A stretch of DNA of 64,000 bases from Distichodus sexfasciatus (Eukaryota > Chordata > Actinopteri > Characiformes > Distichodontidae), in the NCBI GenBank assembly GCA_032718565.1, contig JAVGVS010000164.1:1-64000 (forward strand). Reading direction: 5' to 3'. Within the stretch, counting starts at the first letter, position 1; the number at the start of each line of letters is the position of its first letter. The notes beneath the pieces are model-generated. The model was not told where the DNA came from and searched no databases. It was given only the letters and a program-made list of their open reading frames with translations. Both the position numbers and the translations under genes were made by a program. Shown here in pieces: positions 33,986 through 45,510 of this stretch.

Positions 33986-35082
33986 AGAAGGGACGCTCTT
34001 TTGAGGATACAAAAGTTTAAGTCTTATACAGAGAAGACTTGAGAGTGGAGTAAAGGAGGACATTTACATACAACTGAAAACTCCACTGCTGAGCTGAGGT
34101 TATGACACGTTATCAGCCTTCTGCACGCAGCGAGGACCTTCACCCGCACCCGAGAACGCTTCTCAGGTCATTTCTACAGGTTGACCTTGATTGTAATGAA
34201 ACCCCCCTTTTAGGGAAATGATTGCTAAGCAAAGTTGCTATAAAGGTGTAGCTGGACAGAAGAATCATCCGTGGCTCCTGTTGTCATTTAAGACTGTATT
34301 TTTGGCCCGATTGCTGCTCTCTATTTTCGGCCAGCCCTTGGGGCAGAGCTCGCTGTGTATTCCTCACACGCTGCTCCCAACACCTGCACGACACGTTTAC
34401 GCTCCGTAGTCCCAAAACTGACCCAGAAAAAGATGTATGGACGTCTTCCTGCAGCTTTCCTCCATCGCCAGTCTCTCCGGCAGGTGCAGCAGTGTGGAGG
34501 TGCGTGATGTGTGACCGCTGGGAGTCAGTGGACGACTCCCTGAGACGGAGAGAGAGTGTGTGAGTGTGTTTAGACTAATCGTCCGTGTCCGTGTTTCATC
34601 CTCCCTCGCGTCTTATGGAACGCTCCACCGCCTCCCTGTGCGACTCCTCCACTTCTTTATCTGCTTCAGCTATGCGCCTTCCCATGATGCATTGGCTACC
34701 AGGACATGATGACACTTAGAGTCTGACTGGGAAAAACAAAATATTTATTTCTAACCACAAATATCTAGATCCCTCTCAGTGGCACTGGATGTTCTAGTCA
34801 TGATGGTGTCTCCCTGCTTCAAGCCCGCTGAACTCCACCTCTCCACCAACAACAACAAAAACCGTTCTGCACAAAATAACTGTTTATTTACCAAATGATC
34901 ATAACTACACACAAGCATAACATTTAGATTTACGACTGCTTAAATTGTGATTAAACTGATTAAAGTTCTAAGAATCAAACATAAGTTAAAATCATAATTT
35001 ATTGTGGAGTGTGTTCTAGGTTGGGGTTGAGGTCAGGGTGAATAATCAGTGTTGGCTCTTATTCGGTTTCCAGCTCTTACTC
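33986..35082. other. Repeat-poor intron sequence
   Basis: 34120-34420 looks unique (TTGACCTTGATTGTAATGAA, AATGATTGCTAAGCAAAGTT, TTGTCATTTAAGACTG) and could be regulatory; 34740-35000 is AT-rich. No gene. Confidence 0.3.
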
Positions 35083-35226
35083 TTACAAGGGCAGTCTACC
35101 TGCAGCTACTTGGGGTTAAGGGTCTTGATCAGGGGATCAACAGTGATGTTTGGGTCTCCTCGAATTTGAACTCGCATCTGATAATCACCAACTCAGGGTT
35201 GCCACGTAGACCACTGCACCAACAGC
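35083..35226 (-). mobile_element. V-SINE-like SINE, family B
   Basis: In reverse: GCAGTCTACCTGCAGCTACT, TGGGGTTAAGGGTCTTGATC, GAATTTGAACTCGCATCTGA, GTAGACCACTGCACCAACAG. Confidence 0.65.
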
Positions 35227-35229
35227 AGC

Positions 35230-35335
35230 TCATTCATTCTGTCGTTTTTTATTTGAACCGTGTAATCCCAATCAGGGTTGCGGGGACTGGAGAATATCCT
35301 GGAACTACGGGGCGAGGCGGGCTCAATTTGTACAT
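35230..35335 (-). repeat. Dispersed repeat family F fragment
   Basis: TTTGAACCGTGTAATCCCAA, TCAGGGTTGCGGGGACTGGA, GAATATCCTGGAACTACGGG match the left part of 51140-51420. Confidence 0.65.
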
Positions 35336-35450
35336 GAAAATCCTCAAAATGTAGAAAAATATGATTAGGGGAATAGCAGCAGCCATATTAGCACAGCAGC
35401 TGTTACGAGGTTTTGGAGTAGTGGCAGTGGCTGTAACGATTATTTAATTG

Positions 35451-35702
35451 GCAGTCGGTGGCGTAACGGTTAGGGTGTTCGCCCCGTAATTGGGAGGTCG
35501 CCAGGTTGAATCTCAGGCAGGTAAAGGTACCACTGAGGTACTAATGAGAAAGGTACTGTCCCCTAGGTGCTGCTCCCCGGGTGCTGCCCATGTCAGCTTC
35601 CCACTGCTCCTTTACGGATGGGTCAAATGCAGAGCGCACGTGGTCATGGTGCCCTGTTGCTGTGCTGTGGTGTGTTCACAATGACAAATAATCACCCACT
35701 TA
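35451..35702 (+). mobile_element. SINE family A, near full length
   Basis: GGCAGTCGGTGGCGTAACGG head, GCCAGGTTGAATCTCAGG (B-box region), GGTAAAGGTACCACTGAGGT, CTGCTCCCCGGGTGCTGCCC, GGATGGGTCAAATGCAGAGC, TGTTCACAATGACAAATAAT, ending in CACCCACTT. Confidence 0.85.
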
Positions 35703-36399
35703 ATTTCTCAAAGAAAAGACTCCAGTTGCAGTTCACCATCAGAATACTGCGCGAGTAAAAGTGCTAATGTGCCTGATATGGACAGAACAGAGTGAAAAGA
35801 AAACGACTCCGTAAAGGTAAAGGTCCCCAGTGGAATTCTACTTGAGTAAAACTACTGAAGCGTGAACAGAACTCAAGTATTACGATGGTATTTGGTGATT
35901 CAGTACAAAACTACATGATTCAGTCTTAAAGGGCTTTAATTTGCTGAAGGCACGTGGCACAATTCACATTCAGATCATGTTTCTAAAAGAAAAAGCATTC
36001 ATTTTTGCTGGTTTATTTTTTCAGGGGCTGCAGAATTAGATTATAGAATGTATAATGCTGATTTCTATTGATAAAAGTACATGGGTTTAGTTTTTAAACT
36101 TGTAAATTGAAAGAGCAGGTGAGGGAACTGGGTGAATGTGCTCTGGACTGTGTAACTGACATTCAACAATTCCTTTTATTCCACATGAATGCAGGGCCAG
36201 GGTCTGGGCTCAGTTGTCTGGTGTTTAATATTTCTGATCAGTGGTGGTGTAAATCTTCTTAAACTGAGTTCTGATGTGTTTCATCTTTTAAACTCAGACT
36301 CAGAATCCGACCGTTTGCACAGCGTTATCCTCGTCTGGCCTGGGCTGTCTGCAGGGTTTACTGTTGCACCGTCTTAGTAGAACTTTAAAAAAGTCTTGA
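35703..36399. other. Unassigned intron sequence
   Basis: 35745-35890 carries CTACTTGAGTAAAACTACTG, reminiscent of an hAT subterminal region but too short to call. No gene. Confidence 0.3.
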
Positions 36400-36650
36400 G
36401 CTTTGTCAATGAGGGAAGTCAATTAAACTAGTAATCACATTTGCATGGGGCCTAATGGCTGACCGTGTTTTCTAATGAATATGCATGTTGCAGCAATGCA
36501 TCACCGAGGCTCTTTATTGCTCTCGCACTGTTTTAACTCCCGGGTGGAGCAGGTGGGGGCCGACACTCGCGGCCTGATGACAGGATAATTACGTATAAAT
36601 CAATCTATCAACTTTATGGAGACTCGGCTCTGGCTGCAGGGGAAGGATGG
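36400..36650. other. Candidate conserved non-coding element
   Basis: Unique block dense in homeodomain/POU-type motifs: AATTAAACTAGTAATCAC, ATTTGCATGGGGCCTAATGG, TCTAATGAATATGCATGTTG, GGATAATTACGTATAAATCA. No repeats, no coding frame. Best enhancer candidate by texture in the window. Confidence 0.4.
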
Positions 36651-38984
36651 ACGTTTAAGTGGCGACTGCATGTGTGGTGCTGCCCCCTGCTGGAGGGGTT
36701 ATTGCCCCTGGTTTCAGCTCATTGGCTGGAGAAGTGCATGAAGCCCTGCCTCTCACTGTCATTGGGTCTGATTCCCCTGCTGATTTTAAGAAGAACATTT
36801 TTCTTAAAACCCACTTATAGCAGTTTTTGGGAAGATGCTGACGTTCACTGAGACTTTATTAATGTTCCTATGTAAGAACAGAATCTGGAAATGCCGAAGA
36901 GCATTTTAACATGAATTTTTTTGTACAGGTAATTGTGCAAAAATGAATTTTCTTTAATTCTACAGTTGTGTATAATACTATTTCAGTTTAAACGTATTTG
37001 CAGCGTGAGGTTTTTGAATGCTGATGAAGACCTGGTATGGACCTTCAGTCTTTGAGCATGTGAATAAAGTGATTATAAAAATGAACTTGCAGACAAGTTT
37101 AACTTAAAGAACGTGACGAACAAATTTAAGAGAAGATCTTAAGAGGTGAATGTTTTTAGAGCAGTCGTCTCTGACGTTTTGAGGGCAGCGTGTGGTTTCA
37201 GTGTGTTTTGCCATATAGTGGATCTCGTGGCTACTTTATTTAGTAAGCTATTTCTTTTCTGTAGAGGTAGAATGCGGACTCTAACACACAGACAGCTGCA
37301 CATGTGTACTGGCTACCTCCGTCAGCACCACCTCTCCGCCCATCGACCCTCTGCCTCATGCCCTGGCGCCGTCCACTTCATCCTAATTAGAATTAATAAT
37401 TGAAAATAGGAAATCGTTGTGTGCAAATTAAGTCCCGCACGAGCGAGCTTTATTGGGTTGACATTGTCTCGGAAAGGCGCACGTTTTTGGTCGCTGCTGA
37501 CCCCCCACGTGTCGACTCCTGCACCTCCGTCCCGCCTCCCGCTTGTTTGTGTCCTTCGGCCGTGATTGAAGGCGTCTAAACAAACCTGCAGTTCTTTTCT
37601 TGTGTTTTTGGCCCGCGTTTGTGAAGGATGGGTGAGCATGCTGCTGCTTTTCCCCCCTCCACGGGGGCAGAATGGAGAGTGGGGGGGTTATTAATTGGTC
37701 AGGGTAGCGGCCCATGTAACAATCTGCTGATGAACACACTTTTGACTTTTGTTGAATAAGCTGCTGGTTTTGCTGCACCGGGTCAAGGCTTTTCTCACAT
37801 TATTCAAGAGCTATATAATGACCCAGCTTCTGCCTACCTCACTCACTTCAAAGATCTTCTCTTCTCCCTCCCCGCAGACTCGGGATTGGTTAATGACTTT
37901 CCTCAGGTTGCCTATAAAATGCCTGATGTCCGAGACTCAACAGAAGCTGACTTGTTTCCTCAAGGCTCCTATTGATCCAAGTTCACATTTAAATAGACCT
38001 TGAACAAATGACCCAGTTGTATCCTTGGTGGAACATCCATTCTGGTGGGTCATTAGTCGGTAATTAATTGGTTTATAGATGCCTCTAAACATCCCTCTGT
38101 GAACGTGGTGGTATTGAGGGGCGGCACTGCAACTTAATCGTGACTCGTCTCTTACTGGATCAGCTCACTGTTTTGGAAAGTCTCAAAGACAAATTCATTG
38201 CACCCAGTACCCAAGCTGTTCTTTAGCTTGTACAGTGGGCCTTAGAGGGGAAAAGAAAATTCTGGATGCCTGGCTTCCAACTTTAGGCACCCAATTATAT
38301 TTCATGGTAAATGTCTCTGAAAGCAGGACTTAGAGTACTTGAAGATTTGTTGCAATAGTGGTTTCCCTGGGGATGAAGACGTTCCACACTGTGTTAGTGA
38401 GGAGAGGGGTTTTGTTTCTATACTTCATGTGCAGTGTCTGGGGAAGTGATGTTAGTCTTTACTCTACAAAATAAATCTTTTTCTTTATCTTTTATACACT
38501 TTTCTGAATGTGCATTAAGAGCTTATCTTCTTCCAGTCGTATTCAAATTGAGATTGCCTGGCAGAACTCTCATCACTGACTGCAGACTGCAGGAGTTTCT
38601 CGTATTAGATCTGGGCTAGTGTTAAAGCTCTCACTTTTTGTAGCTCGTAAAACATTCACAGATGTTTGTGGGTTTGTAATATTTTAGTGGGTAATGGGAC
38701 AGTGTTGCGCCAAGAACATAATTAAAACTGCACCATGATGGGAATTAATGAGGAACATGTTTTACTGTATACACAATCCAAAATATTACAACCACTACCT
38801 GAAATACGTACTTATGTGAAACTGAATTTCTTGCAAATTACAGAAATATCTTAAAATAAACAGTAAAGTGTTTTCCTGTTGTTGGTAAAACCAAGAGGTT
38901 GAAGGTCTATCAAGACCGGAGTATGGATAAGCTCTGACGTTAACAGTATTGCTTTTGGTACTTGTTTCCATATAAAAGTAATCT
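36651..38984. other. Unassigned intron sequence
   Basis: No gene I can name. 37735-38650 looks faintly coding-like in short pieces (for example DSGLVNDFPQVAYKMPDVRD at 37875) but is broken by stops. A decayed transposon or processed pseudogene is possible. Confidence 0.3.
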
Positions 38985-39410
38985 TTCCCAGTTGATCTGA
39001 GCAGCTGCGTTACTGATGAAGACGTTAATCTAGAGCGTTCTCTCACCATGCTTCGAGACTCTTTGCAGTGCTGGCTCCTCAGTGGTGGAACCAACTTCCG
39101 CTTGCCGTAAGAACGGCCGAGTCCCTTGCTGTCTTCAAACGTCGTCTGAAGACACACCTCTTCAAAGAGTATCTAGGGGATTAATTTACCCCTTACTATC
39201 TATGTTGTCTTACCCATAAAAAAAACATGCATCTAACATGTCTGTCTGTGAACTTTCGTTAAAGTATAAAACGTAGGCTGCGGTAATTTGGTTTAACTAC
39301 AGTTGTTGACATAGTTTACAGATCTAGGAACAGTTGTGGACTACAAAGCACCGTTGTAAGTCGCTCTGGATAAGAGCGTCTGCTAAATGCTATAAATGTA
39401 GATGTAAACG
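38985..39410 (+). mobile_element. 5'-truncated LINE: ORF2 C-terminus plus SINE-like 3' tail
   Basis: 39055-39185 encodes LFAVLAPQWWNQLPLAVRTA and ESLAVFKRRLKTHLFKEYLG then a stop, the conserved C-terminal block of a non-LTR element. About 160 bp later the element ends with GTAAGTCGCTCTGGATAAGA, GCGTCTGCTAAATGCTATAA and ATGTAGATGTAAA, the tail of the family B SINEs. This is the probable LINE partner of those SINEs. Confidence 0.8.
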
Positions 39411-40004
39411 CATGAGGAAACTCTCACACAGACGCTGGTGTCGCTGCCCGATCTGCGTGCGTATGTGGAAAGTTGTGTTCTGCTTATGGCTGTATGTGAC
39501 TTATTCACTGACATCCGGTGGAGCCGGCCCGATCGGAGAGAGTACATACACAGATTTACACTTCAAATGAGATTTTAATAGACTGTAAGACGTATAAAAG
39601 CACACGTACACAATCACATGATACTTAACTTCATACCCGTTAGTAGACATTAAATATATGAGAAGTACAGCCTGCCTGCAGCTGCAGCTCTGGTGTGATA
39701 TTGTAAAACACTTCTATAAATGCACATCAACTCCTTGTGGACTGAGAAGTGGTTAGAGAGAATTAAAAGCAACAGCAGCCATTGTGTATGTGTTTATTTG
39801 ATTATAATGATGTTAATAATAATAAGCTCCCATGTGAGAGGACGATTTGTCTGCTTACTGTGTCCATGGGTTGATGAATAATAAAAGTAATTTGTTAATT
39901 AAATCATTGTTAATTATGTTGTTAATTTGATTTTTTCTTTAAAAAGTACAGATAAGAGTACTGTTAAAGTACCGGCCCGATAAGCAGTGCCAGTAAGTGT
40001 ATTA
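39411..40004. other. Unassigned intron sequence
   Basis: No gene or repeat recognised; AT-rich from 39780. Confidence 0.35.
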
Positions 40005-40145
40005 GTACCATCTCTAATCTTATCACTGCCCTGAACAGGAGCCTTAACCCGAGTTGCTGCAGTGAGACTGTCCCAGTAATTAGGAAATGGAAGTTGCTGT
40101 GAATAAGAGCATCGACACAATGCAGCACATGCACATAACATTAAA
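40005..40145 (+). mobile_element. V-SINE-like fragment, family B
   Basis: CACTGCCCTGAACAGGAGCC, TTAACCCGAGTTGCTGCAGT, AATTAGGAAATGGAAGTTGC, GAATAAGAGCATCGAC. Confidence 0.7.
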
Positions 40146-40439
40146 GTTCTGTAATTTGTTTGTTTTCAGAACATGATATTTTCCAATTCTAAAAGTGAAG
40201 AGTTCAAAAACACTCAAAAGAACACTACAATTACAACAACTAAAGTGCTGCACACCAGTACCTTCAGGTCCTGTAAGCTGAGACGCTGTGTTGCGAGTCA
40301 GTGCTGCGGGAGGTCAGTAAAGCTCATTCCGACTGCTACAAACCAGTAGGGTGACTGTGGCACAAATCACATGTAACCGGAATGAGGCTGATGGGAGCAG
40401 TGTGTTCAGACCTTGATGTTTCATCATCAGGTAAATAAC

Positions 40440-41210
40440 CAGTGTTGGGCACATTACTTTAAAAAAGTAATTATTAATTATAGTTACTAGTTACTTCTTC
40501 CAAAAAGTAACTGAGTTACAGCATTATAAAAGTAACTAGTTACCAGGGAAAGTAACTTATGCATTACATTTTTAAAAAATGTTCAAATATGTCAAAAATG
40601 TGGATCCCCCTCCCCCCTTTGATGGAAATTTAGCTGTATGTTCAATTATTTGTAATAACACTGACTAATAAATATGTTTAATTAATGAAATAGACACTTA
40701 AAATAAATAAAAGTCTAAATATAAATAAAATAATACATTTTTAACAGAAAACGTACACAAATCTACACTATTCTAATATCGCTGTGGGACAATGTGAGAC
40801 AAGACATCTATCAAATTTAATATATCACTGTAGATTTGCTCATTGCTATGTATATAATAGTAGAATGATAAAACACAATAGATGTTTTAGAACTTTTCAT
40901 ATTTATTGCACATCAACAGGCCGCAACTGGCGATCAAATAGGTCTAAATTAAATGATGCTTGTACTCTATCTTAGCCAATCATCATCCCTTATGTGGTCG
41001 TCTCGCCCCTCACAAAGAAAAGAAACGAGCTTTGCCGCTCCAGTAGCTGAGAGCTTGGTCGGATGAAAACAGCTTAATAACCGTAACGTGCCGCATGTCA
41101 TTGTCAATAACGGTAACGGCATTGTAACGATGGAAACAGTAATTGGGTAGATTACCTGTTACTGAAAAATGACGTTTTTTGTTATTTTAACGCCGTTATT
41201 CCCATCACTG
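40440..41210. mobile_element. hAT-type non-autonomous element, 771 bp, with 7/8 target duplication
   Basis: Ends CAGTGTTGGGCA and CCCATCACTG form a 9/10 terminal inverted repeat. Flanks TAAATAAC (40432-40439) and TGAATAAC (41211-41218) are an 8-bp duplication with one difference. Subterminal GTTACTAGTTACTT repeats are typical of this fish family. Interior is AT-rich without coding capacity. Confidence 0.85.
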
Positions 41211-41218
41211 TGAATAAC

Positions 41219-41799
41219 ACACACATACACAACCCTACACACAAAGCTGAATTCATCAAACCAGATGCCCTCCTGCCTCTCACACCAAGGTCCAGATCTT
41301 ATTCCCACGTGCCCTTTGTAGGCACTTTTGATGGTGTTTCGAGGTGGGCTTGCGGTTTGTGCCACAGGAGTCCTTTGTGTCCATACCAGACAGGATGACC
41401 TTTGTTGTTAAGCAAGTAAGTTCAAGGTGCTGCTCAGCCTTTCAGATTGTCCCAGATCTCAATCCAGTCCAGTATCCATGAGTTATGATAGACCAGTCCA
41501 AGCTGAGGTGGGATCTTCTTGTAAATTACAGAAATTCCAGTATCTGCTGGTACCAAAGACCACACAGTACAGAGCATATGGAGGAGATACAGTGCATTAG
41601 CTTGTTGTCATGTTTGGCTCATGAACGCATAATATACATGCACATCAAATTACATTGTCTAGTTGATAAGAAGATGAACGGCCAAGATGTTGTGCTCTGC
41701 ACATGTGGGTTGGAATCCCATCAGTACTGCTCATCCTCATTGTATTAACACTGCTCTTTATGCAGTACAGTTGTTGGTTGATTTTGGGGACTGTGATGG
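41219..41799. other. Unassigned intron sequence
   Basis: Nothing recognised. 41230-41400 (CAAACCAGATGCCCTCCTGC) might be an old repeat. Confidence 0.3.
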
Positions 41800-41975
41800 T
41801 CTGGTTTAGATACGCTTCAATAGAGCAAGGGGTTCAAGTCTGGCTCTGTTCTATCTCCAGCACCACCACCACTGGACCACTAAGCAAAGCCCTTAACCCC
41901 AAGTTGCTCCAGCTGTAATAAGGAAGTTCAAGTCTGGATAAGAGTATCTGCCAAATACTGTAAAAGTAAATAAAT
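41800..41975 (+). mobile_element. V-SINE-like SINE, family B
   Basis: GGTTCAAGTCTGGCTCTGTT, CAGCACCACCACCACTGGAC, CTAAGCAAAGCCCTTAACCC, GGATAAGAGTATCTGCCAAA. Confidence 0.8.
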
Positions 41976-41985
41976 CGTGTATATA

Positions 41986-42780
41986 CAGCACTGTGCAAAA
42001 GTTTTAGGCAGGTGTGAAAAAATGCTGTCAAGAAAGAGTGCTTTCAAAAATGGAAGTGTTAATCATTTATTTTCATCAATCAACAAAATGCAGTGAATGA
42101 ACAAAAGAGAAATCTACATCAAATCAATATTTGGTGTGTCCAGCCTTTGCCTTCAAAACAGCATCAGTTCTTCTAGGTTCACTTGCACACAGTTTCTGAA
42201 GGAACTCGGCTGGTAGGTTGTTCCAAACATCTTGGAGAACTAACCACAGATCTATAATCCTATAATCCTACAAAATAATATAATGACTATAATCCTACAA
42301 AACAATATAATGACTATAATCCTACAAAATAATATCATGACTATAATCCTACAAAATAATATCATGACTATAATCCTACAAAATAATATAATGACTATAA
42401 TCCTATAAAATAATATCATGACTATAATCCTACAAAATAATATCATGACTATAATCCTACAAAATAATATAATGACTACAAAATAATATCATGACTATAA
42501 TCCTACAAAATAATATAATGACTATAATCCTACAAAATAATATAATGACTATAATCCTACAAAATCCCTGACTTTGTGCAAGTGTACCTATAAGAATTGA
42601 TGCTGGTTTGAAGGCAAAAGGTAGTAACACCAAATATTGATTTGATTTAGATTTTTCTTTTGTTCGCTCACTTTGCATTTTGTAAATTGATAAAAATAAA
42701 CAATCATTATTTATATTTCTGAAAGCATTCTTTGTTTCCAGCATTTTTTCACACCTGCCTAAAACTTTTACCCAGTACTG
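41986..42780. mobile_element. Tc1/mariner-type element with transposase replaced by a minisatellite
   Basis: Left end CAGCACTGTGCAAAAG and right end (other strand) CAGTACTGGGTAAAAG begin an inverted repeat of at least 60 bp that includes GTTTTAGGCAGGTGTGAAAA without mismatch. Both ends abut TA (41984-41985, 42781-42782). Inside the ends are CATCAATATTTGGTGTGTCC-like and GTGTACCTATAAGAATTGAT stretches of the parent element, but the transposase body is gone; 42250-42565 is a 27-bp tandem array. Confidence 0.85.
42250..42565. repeat. 27-bp minisatellite, about 11-12 units
   Basis: The unit ACTATAATCCTACAAAATAA plus TATAATG repeats with few substitutions (TATCATG, AACAAT) and one shortened unit near 42475. 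Because 27 is a multiple of three, the minus strand has a long nine-residue-periodic open frame that is not a gene. Confidence 0.97.
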
Positions 42781-42782
42781 TA

Positions 42783-43489
42783 TATATTTCAGTGTGTCCT
42801 ACTGATATGATATCAACAGTTTAATCCATAACGTAGAGAAGCCTCCCTTCCTCATAAACTGTTCACCATGTGGTCCTTTGACGTCTTCATGCAGTTCTAC
42901 TTGTGACATTGTTATTCAGACTTGGATTTCCTAACTGCAGGGACAGTCTAGTGCTGGAGGGAGGATGGAGCCAAACTCAAACTCTCTTGGTCTGTAACCA
43001 GGTCTACAACCAGATCCTATTTTGTTCATTGGCCCCTGTGTTTCTGATAAACAATCCTTTTTTTTCAGTTATGCTGATGTTTGTAATGATGTGTTAACTT
43101 GCTTCAGGTGTCATTTGGGACATCAGTACATCAACATGAATCCTCCCGTACAGCTGTCTTGTTTTAGCTTTCTGTGTGCATCAGAGGGGTCTTCCTCAGG
43201 GGCCCAGTGGTGGTAGATCTAGATGGTGTTGATCTTACGACCTCCTATGAGGTATTTATGATGATGTGTTGGCTTGCTTCAAGTCATGAACATGAGTACA
43301 TGTGCATGAATTCCCGGTTGTGGTTGTCTTGCTTTAGACATAAGTATTGTTTCCTGTGTTTTGGTTCTTGTAGATGTTTTGTGTATTCTTCCAAGGGTAT
43401 GGATAATATTTGTAGCATGTTTGTAGCACTTCCCACCACGTATCACATGCACCGTAAGGCGTTCAGCGTAAGCTCTCGCATCAGCACAT
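42783..43489. other. Unassigned intron sequence
   Basis: 42905-43010 may hold a degraded family B SINE in reverse (GGGACAGTCTAGTGCTGGAG). 43060-43280 contains two loosely similar segments around GATGATGTGTT...TTGCTTCA. No gene. Confidence 0.3.
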
Positions 43490-44115
43490 CTTAATGCCGC
43501 TGGTGTGTCCCGGGGGGCTGGAGCCGGCAGGGCGAGGCGAGGCTGGCGAGGCGAGTCGGGTCCCACGCTGGCGCTCCCCCGGGGGAAAGGCAAGCACACA
43601 GCGGGAGCTCGTATGAGATGAATGGGGCAGGAGGGGACGCCCATCGCCGTGCAGCAGTGCTGCGGATACATCGCCACGGTTACCTCTCCGCCTCCCGCTC
43701 TCTGTTCGTCCTACTCAGCACATTTCCCGCTCCTGACTATTGGCAGGTTGTCCTGTATATTTAGAAAAACATCCATCAGCACTGCGCTCTACGTGAGGCA
43801 TCCCAAAAGCACTTTTTCCCTTGTATTGCGGGCCAGGCTAATAAATAACATGTTGAGGAGTGTCAGCATGACTCTGGCGGCTCTAGCAGGGAGTTGGCGA
43901 CGTGGGGGGGTATCGGCAGGTTTTATGGTGGTGCGCTTAGCGAAGCTGCCAAGTAACATTTATCAGCCAAGTTTACCAAACAATCATGGTTTTGAGAGCG
44001 AGCCCCCAAGCCATACATCTGTCCTTGTAGGCCCATTAGCGTGTGACAGCGAGGCTCGGGCTGCTGATGGACGTCCTGCAGGTCAGCGGTGCTGCTGGAG
44101 AACGCAGGACAGGGA
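43490..44115. other. GC-rich unique block, candidate regulatory element
   Basis: 43490-43630 is GC-rich with CpGs (GGCGAGGCGAGGCTGGCGAG). 43740-44060 has a CNE-like texture (GGCCAGGCTAATAAATAACA, TTTATCAGCCAAGTTTACCA). A 183-codon plus-strand frame (43622-44173) spans it but has no recognisable domain and no splice logic, so I do not call it a gene. Confidence 0.3.
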
Positions 44116-44434
44116 AGATGCTGCTGCTGCTTCTTCTCTGGGTTTCCGTGTCTGTTGTTATTGGACTGCATGATGAGGGAGTATGTGTTCGTCTGGTTTG
44201 TCCTGAGGGCTGTGCTCTCCTTGAAGAAATGTATTAATCCTAGGGATTATTTGAAATATTATTAATAAATTATTTTATATTATTATTTGTTTTAGCTTTT
44301 TGTAGTATAAAAGTGCTGGAACTGTAAATGTAACTACTAGATATAGCAAGAACAGTGTGTGTTTTTATTATGCAGAGACATTCTCTGGCTTAGTGCTGTG
44401 AAGAAAAGTAAGGTTAGCGCCAGATGGATGGATT

Positions 44435-44812
44435 AATTTGGAATCCATCTGGATACAGAATAAATTATTTGATAACAAAAAAAACTATATCTTTTCCTAT
44501 TCATTACTTACATCAATTTAAAATGAAATACTACTGTAAAGTCTTGGATAACTTTGACCCAGTTTGGACTCATTTTGGGTTTTCAGGAAAATAACATTTC
44601 CCACAATCCCCCGGTGTGCAGCGCGGGTCACATCACATTTACACGATTACTGCACGCCCGAAATAATCACTAGAAATGATCAGTAAATGTCTGCATTGTG
44701 AGTAGAATGCTGGTTTGTTTTTTCCAGCTAAAATATGTGTTTCTTTTGTAGTAAAGGGGAAGATCTGACTGAACTTGTGACGTTTCACGTAAAAGCCGCG
44801 GCCAGGTGTCAG
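44435..44812. repeat. Dispersed repeat family C, copy 2
   Basis: Same order and orientation as 4728-5145, with a deletion of about 40 bp near 44540. Confidence 0.7.
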
Positions 44813-44883
44813 ATTTTCTTCGTTCATAACTGTTGAGAACAAATTTTGGCGATCCAGTATTAGTTTTGAAGGTCAGTGGTGAA

Positions 44884-45061
44884 GTCAAAGTAAACTTTAT
44901 TGTCATCTCTGCTATATACTGTACAGATATACAGAGACGAGACGACGTGGCTCCAGTTTTAACAGTGCAACAAGAAACAGGGAACAAAGAACAAATAGGG
45001 CACATAGAATATGCTCTATGCTCAATATATAAATAGAATACAAAATATACACTTTAAACTA
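44884..45061 (-). mobile_element. LINE-type 3' end with GTCAAAG tail
   Basis: Reverse of 24877-25055: GTCAAAGTAAACTTTATTGT, CATCTCTGCTATATACTGTA, GACGACGTGGCTCCAGTTTT, AACAAATAGGGCACATAGAA. Confidence 0.7.
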
Positions 45062-45364
45062 GAAGTAGAAAGAGACAGTTAGGATGCAGTATGTACCTAC
45101 AACTATGGTCTTGGAATTGACTTTTACACTGAATGCGCATGAGAACAATAAACATACTGTAACACTTTTACCTCGATTTCCTTGTATTTATTTGAATGTT
45201 TTATGTGTTTACCTGTGGCTTTATTTGAAATCCTGTGAAGATTATTGATGGTCTAATAGGAATGTATGTGTTTATGCAGATTAATATGTGTGGAGAGTTT
45301 GATGAGACAATTCTCCATGACCACAGTTCAAACATACAGTAACGTAGTAACACTCAACATCATG

Positions 45365-45510
45365 TTGAGACCCAACTCCATCCCACCTCCGCCACTACCT
45401 CCATTGGACCCCTGAGCATGACCCTTAACCCCACGTTACTGCACCTTTCACCCCTGTTATTACCCTGGCACTCTGTATAAGAGCATCTGCAGACTCTAAA
45501 TATCTGCAGT
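45365..45510 (+). mobile_element. V-SINE-like SINE, family B
   Basis: CACCTCCGCCACTACCTCCA, GACCCCTGAGCATGACCCTT, AACCCCACGTTACTGCACC, GTATAAGAGCATCTGCAGAC. Confidence 0.7.

Noticed and set aside
37735..38650. Possible processed pseudogene or transposon coding remnant
   Set aside because: Short coding-like peptides only, many stops, no family recognised.
42252..42744. Long minus-strand frames with a repeated MILFCRIIV-type unit
   Set aside because: By-product of the 27-bp minisatellite, whose unit length is a multiple of three.
43622..44173. 183-codon plus-strand frame
   Set aside because: No domain, low-complexity Ala/Arg/Ser composition, no splice context; more likely a GC-rich non-coding block.
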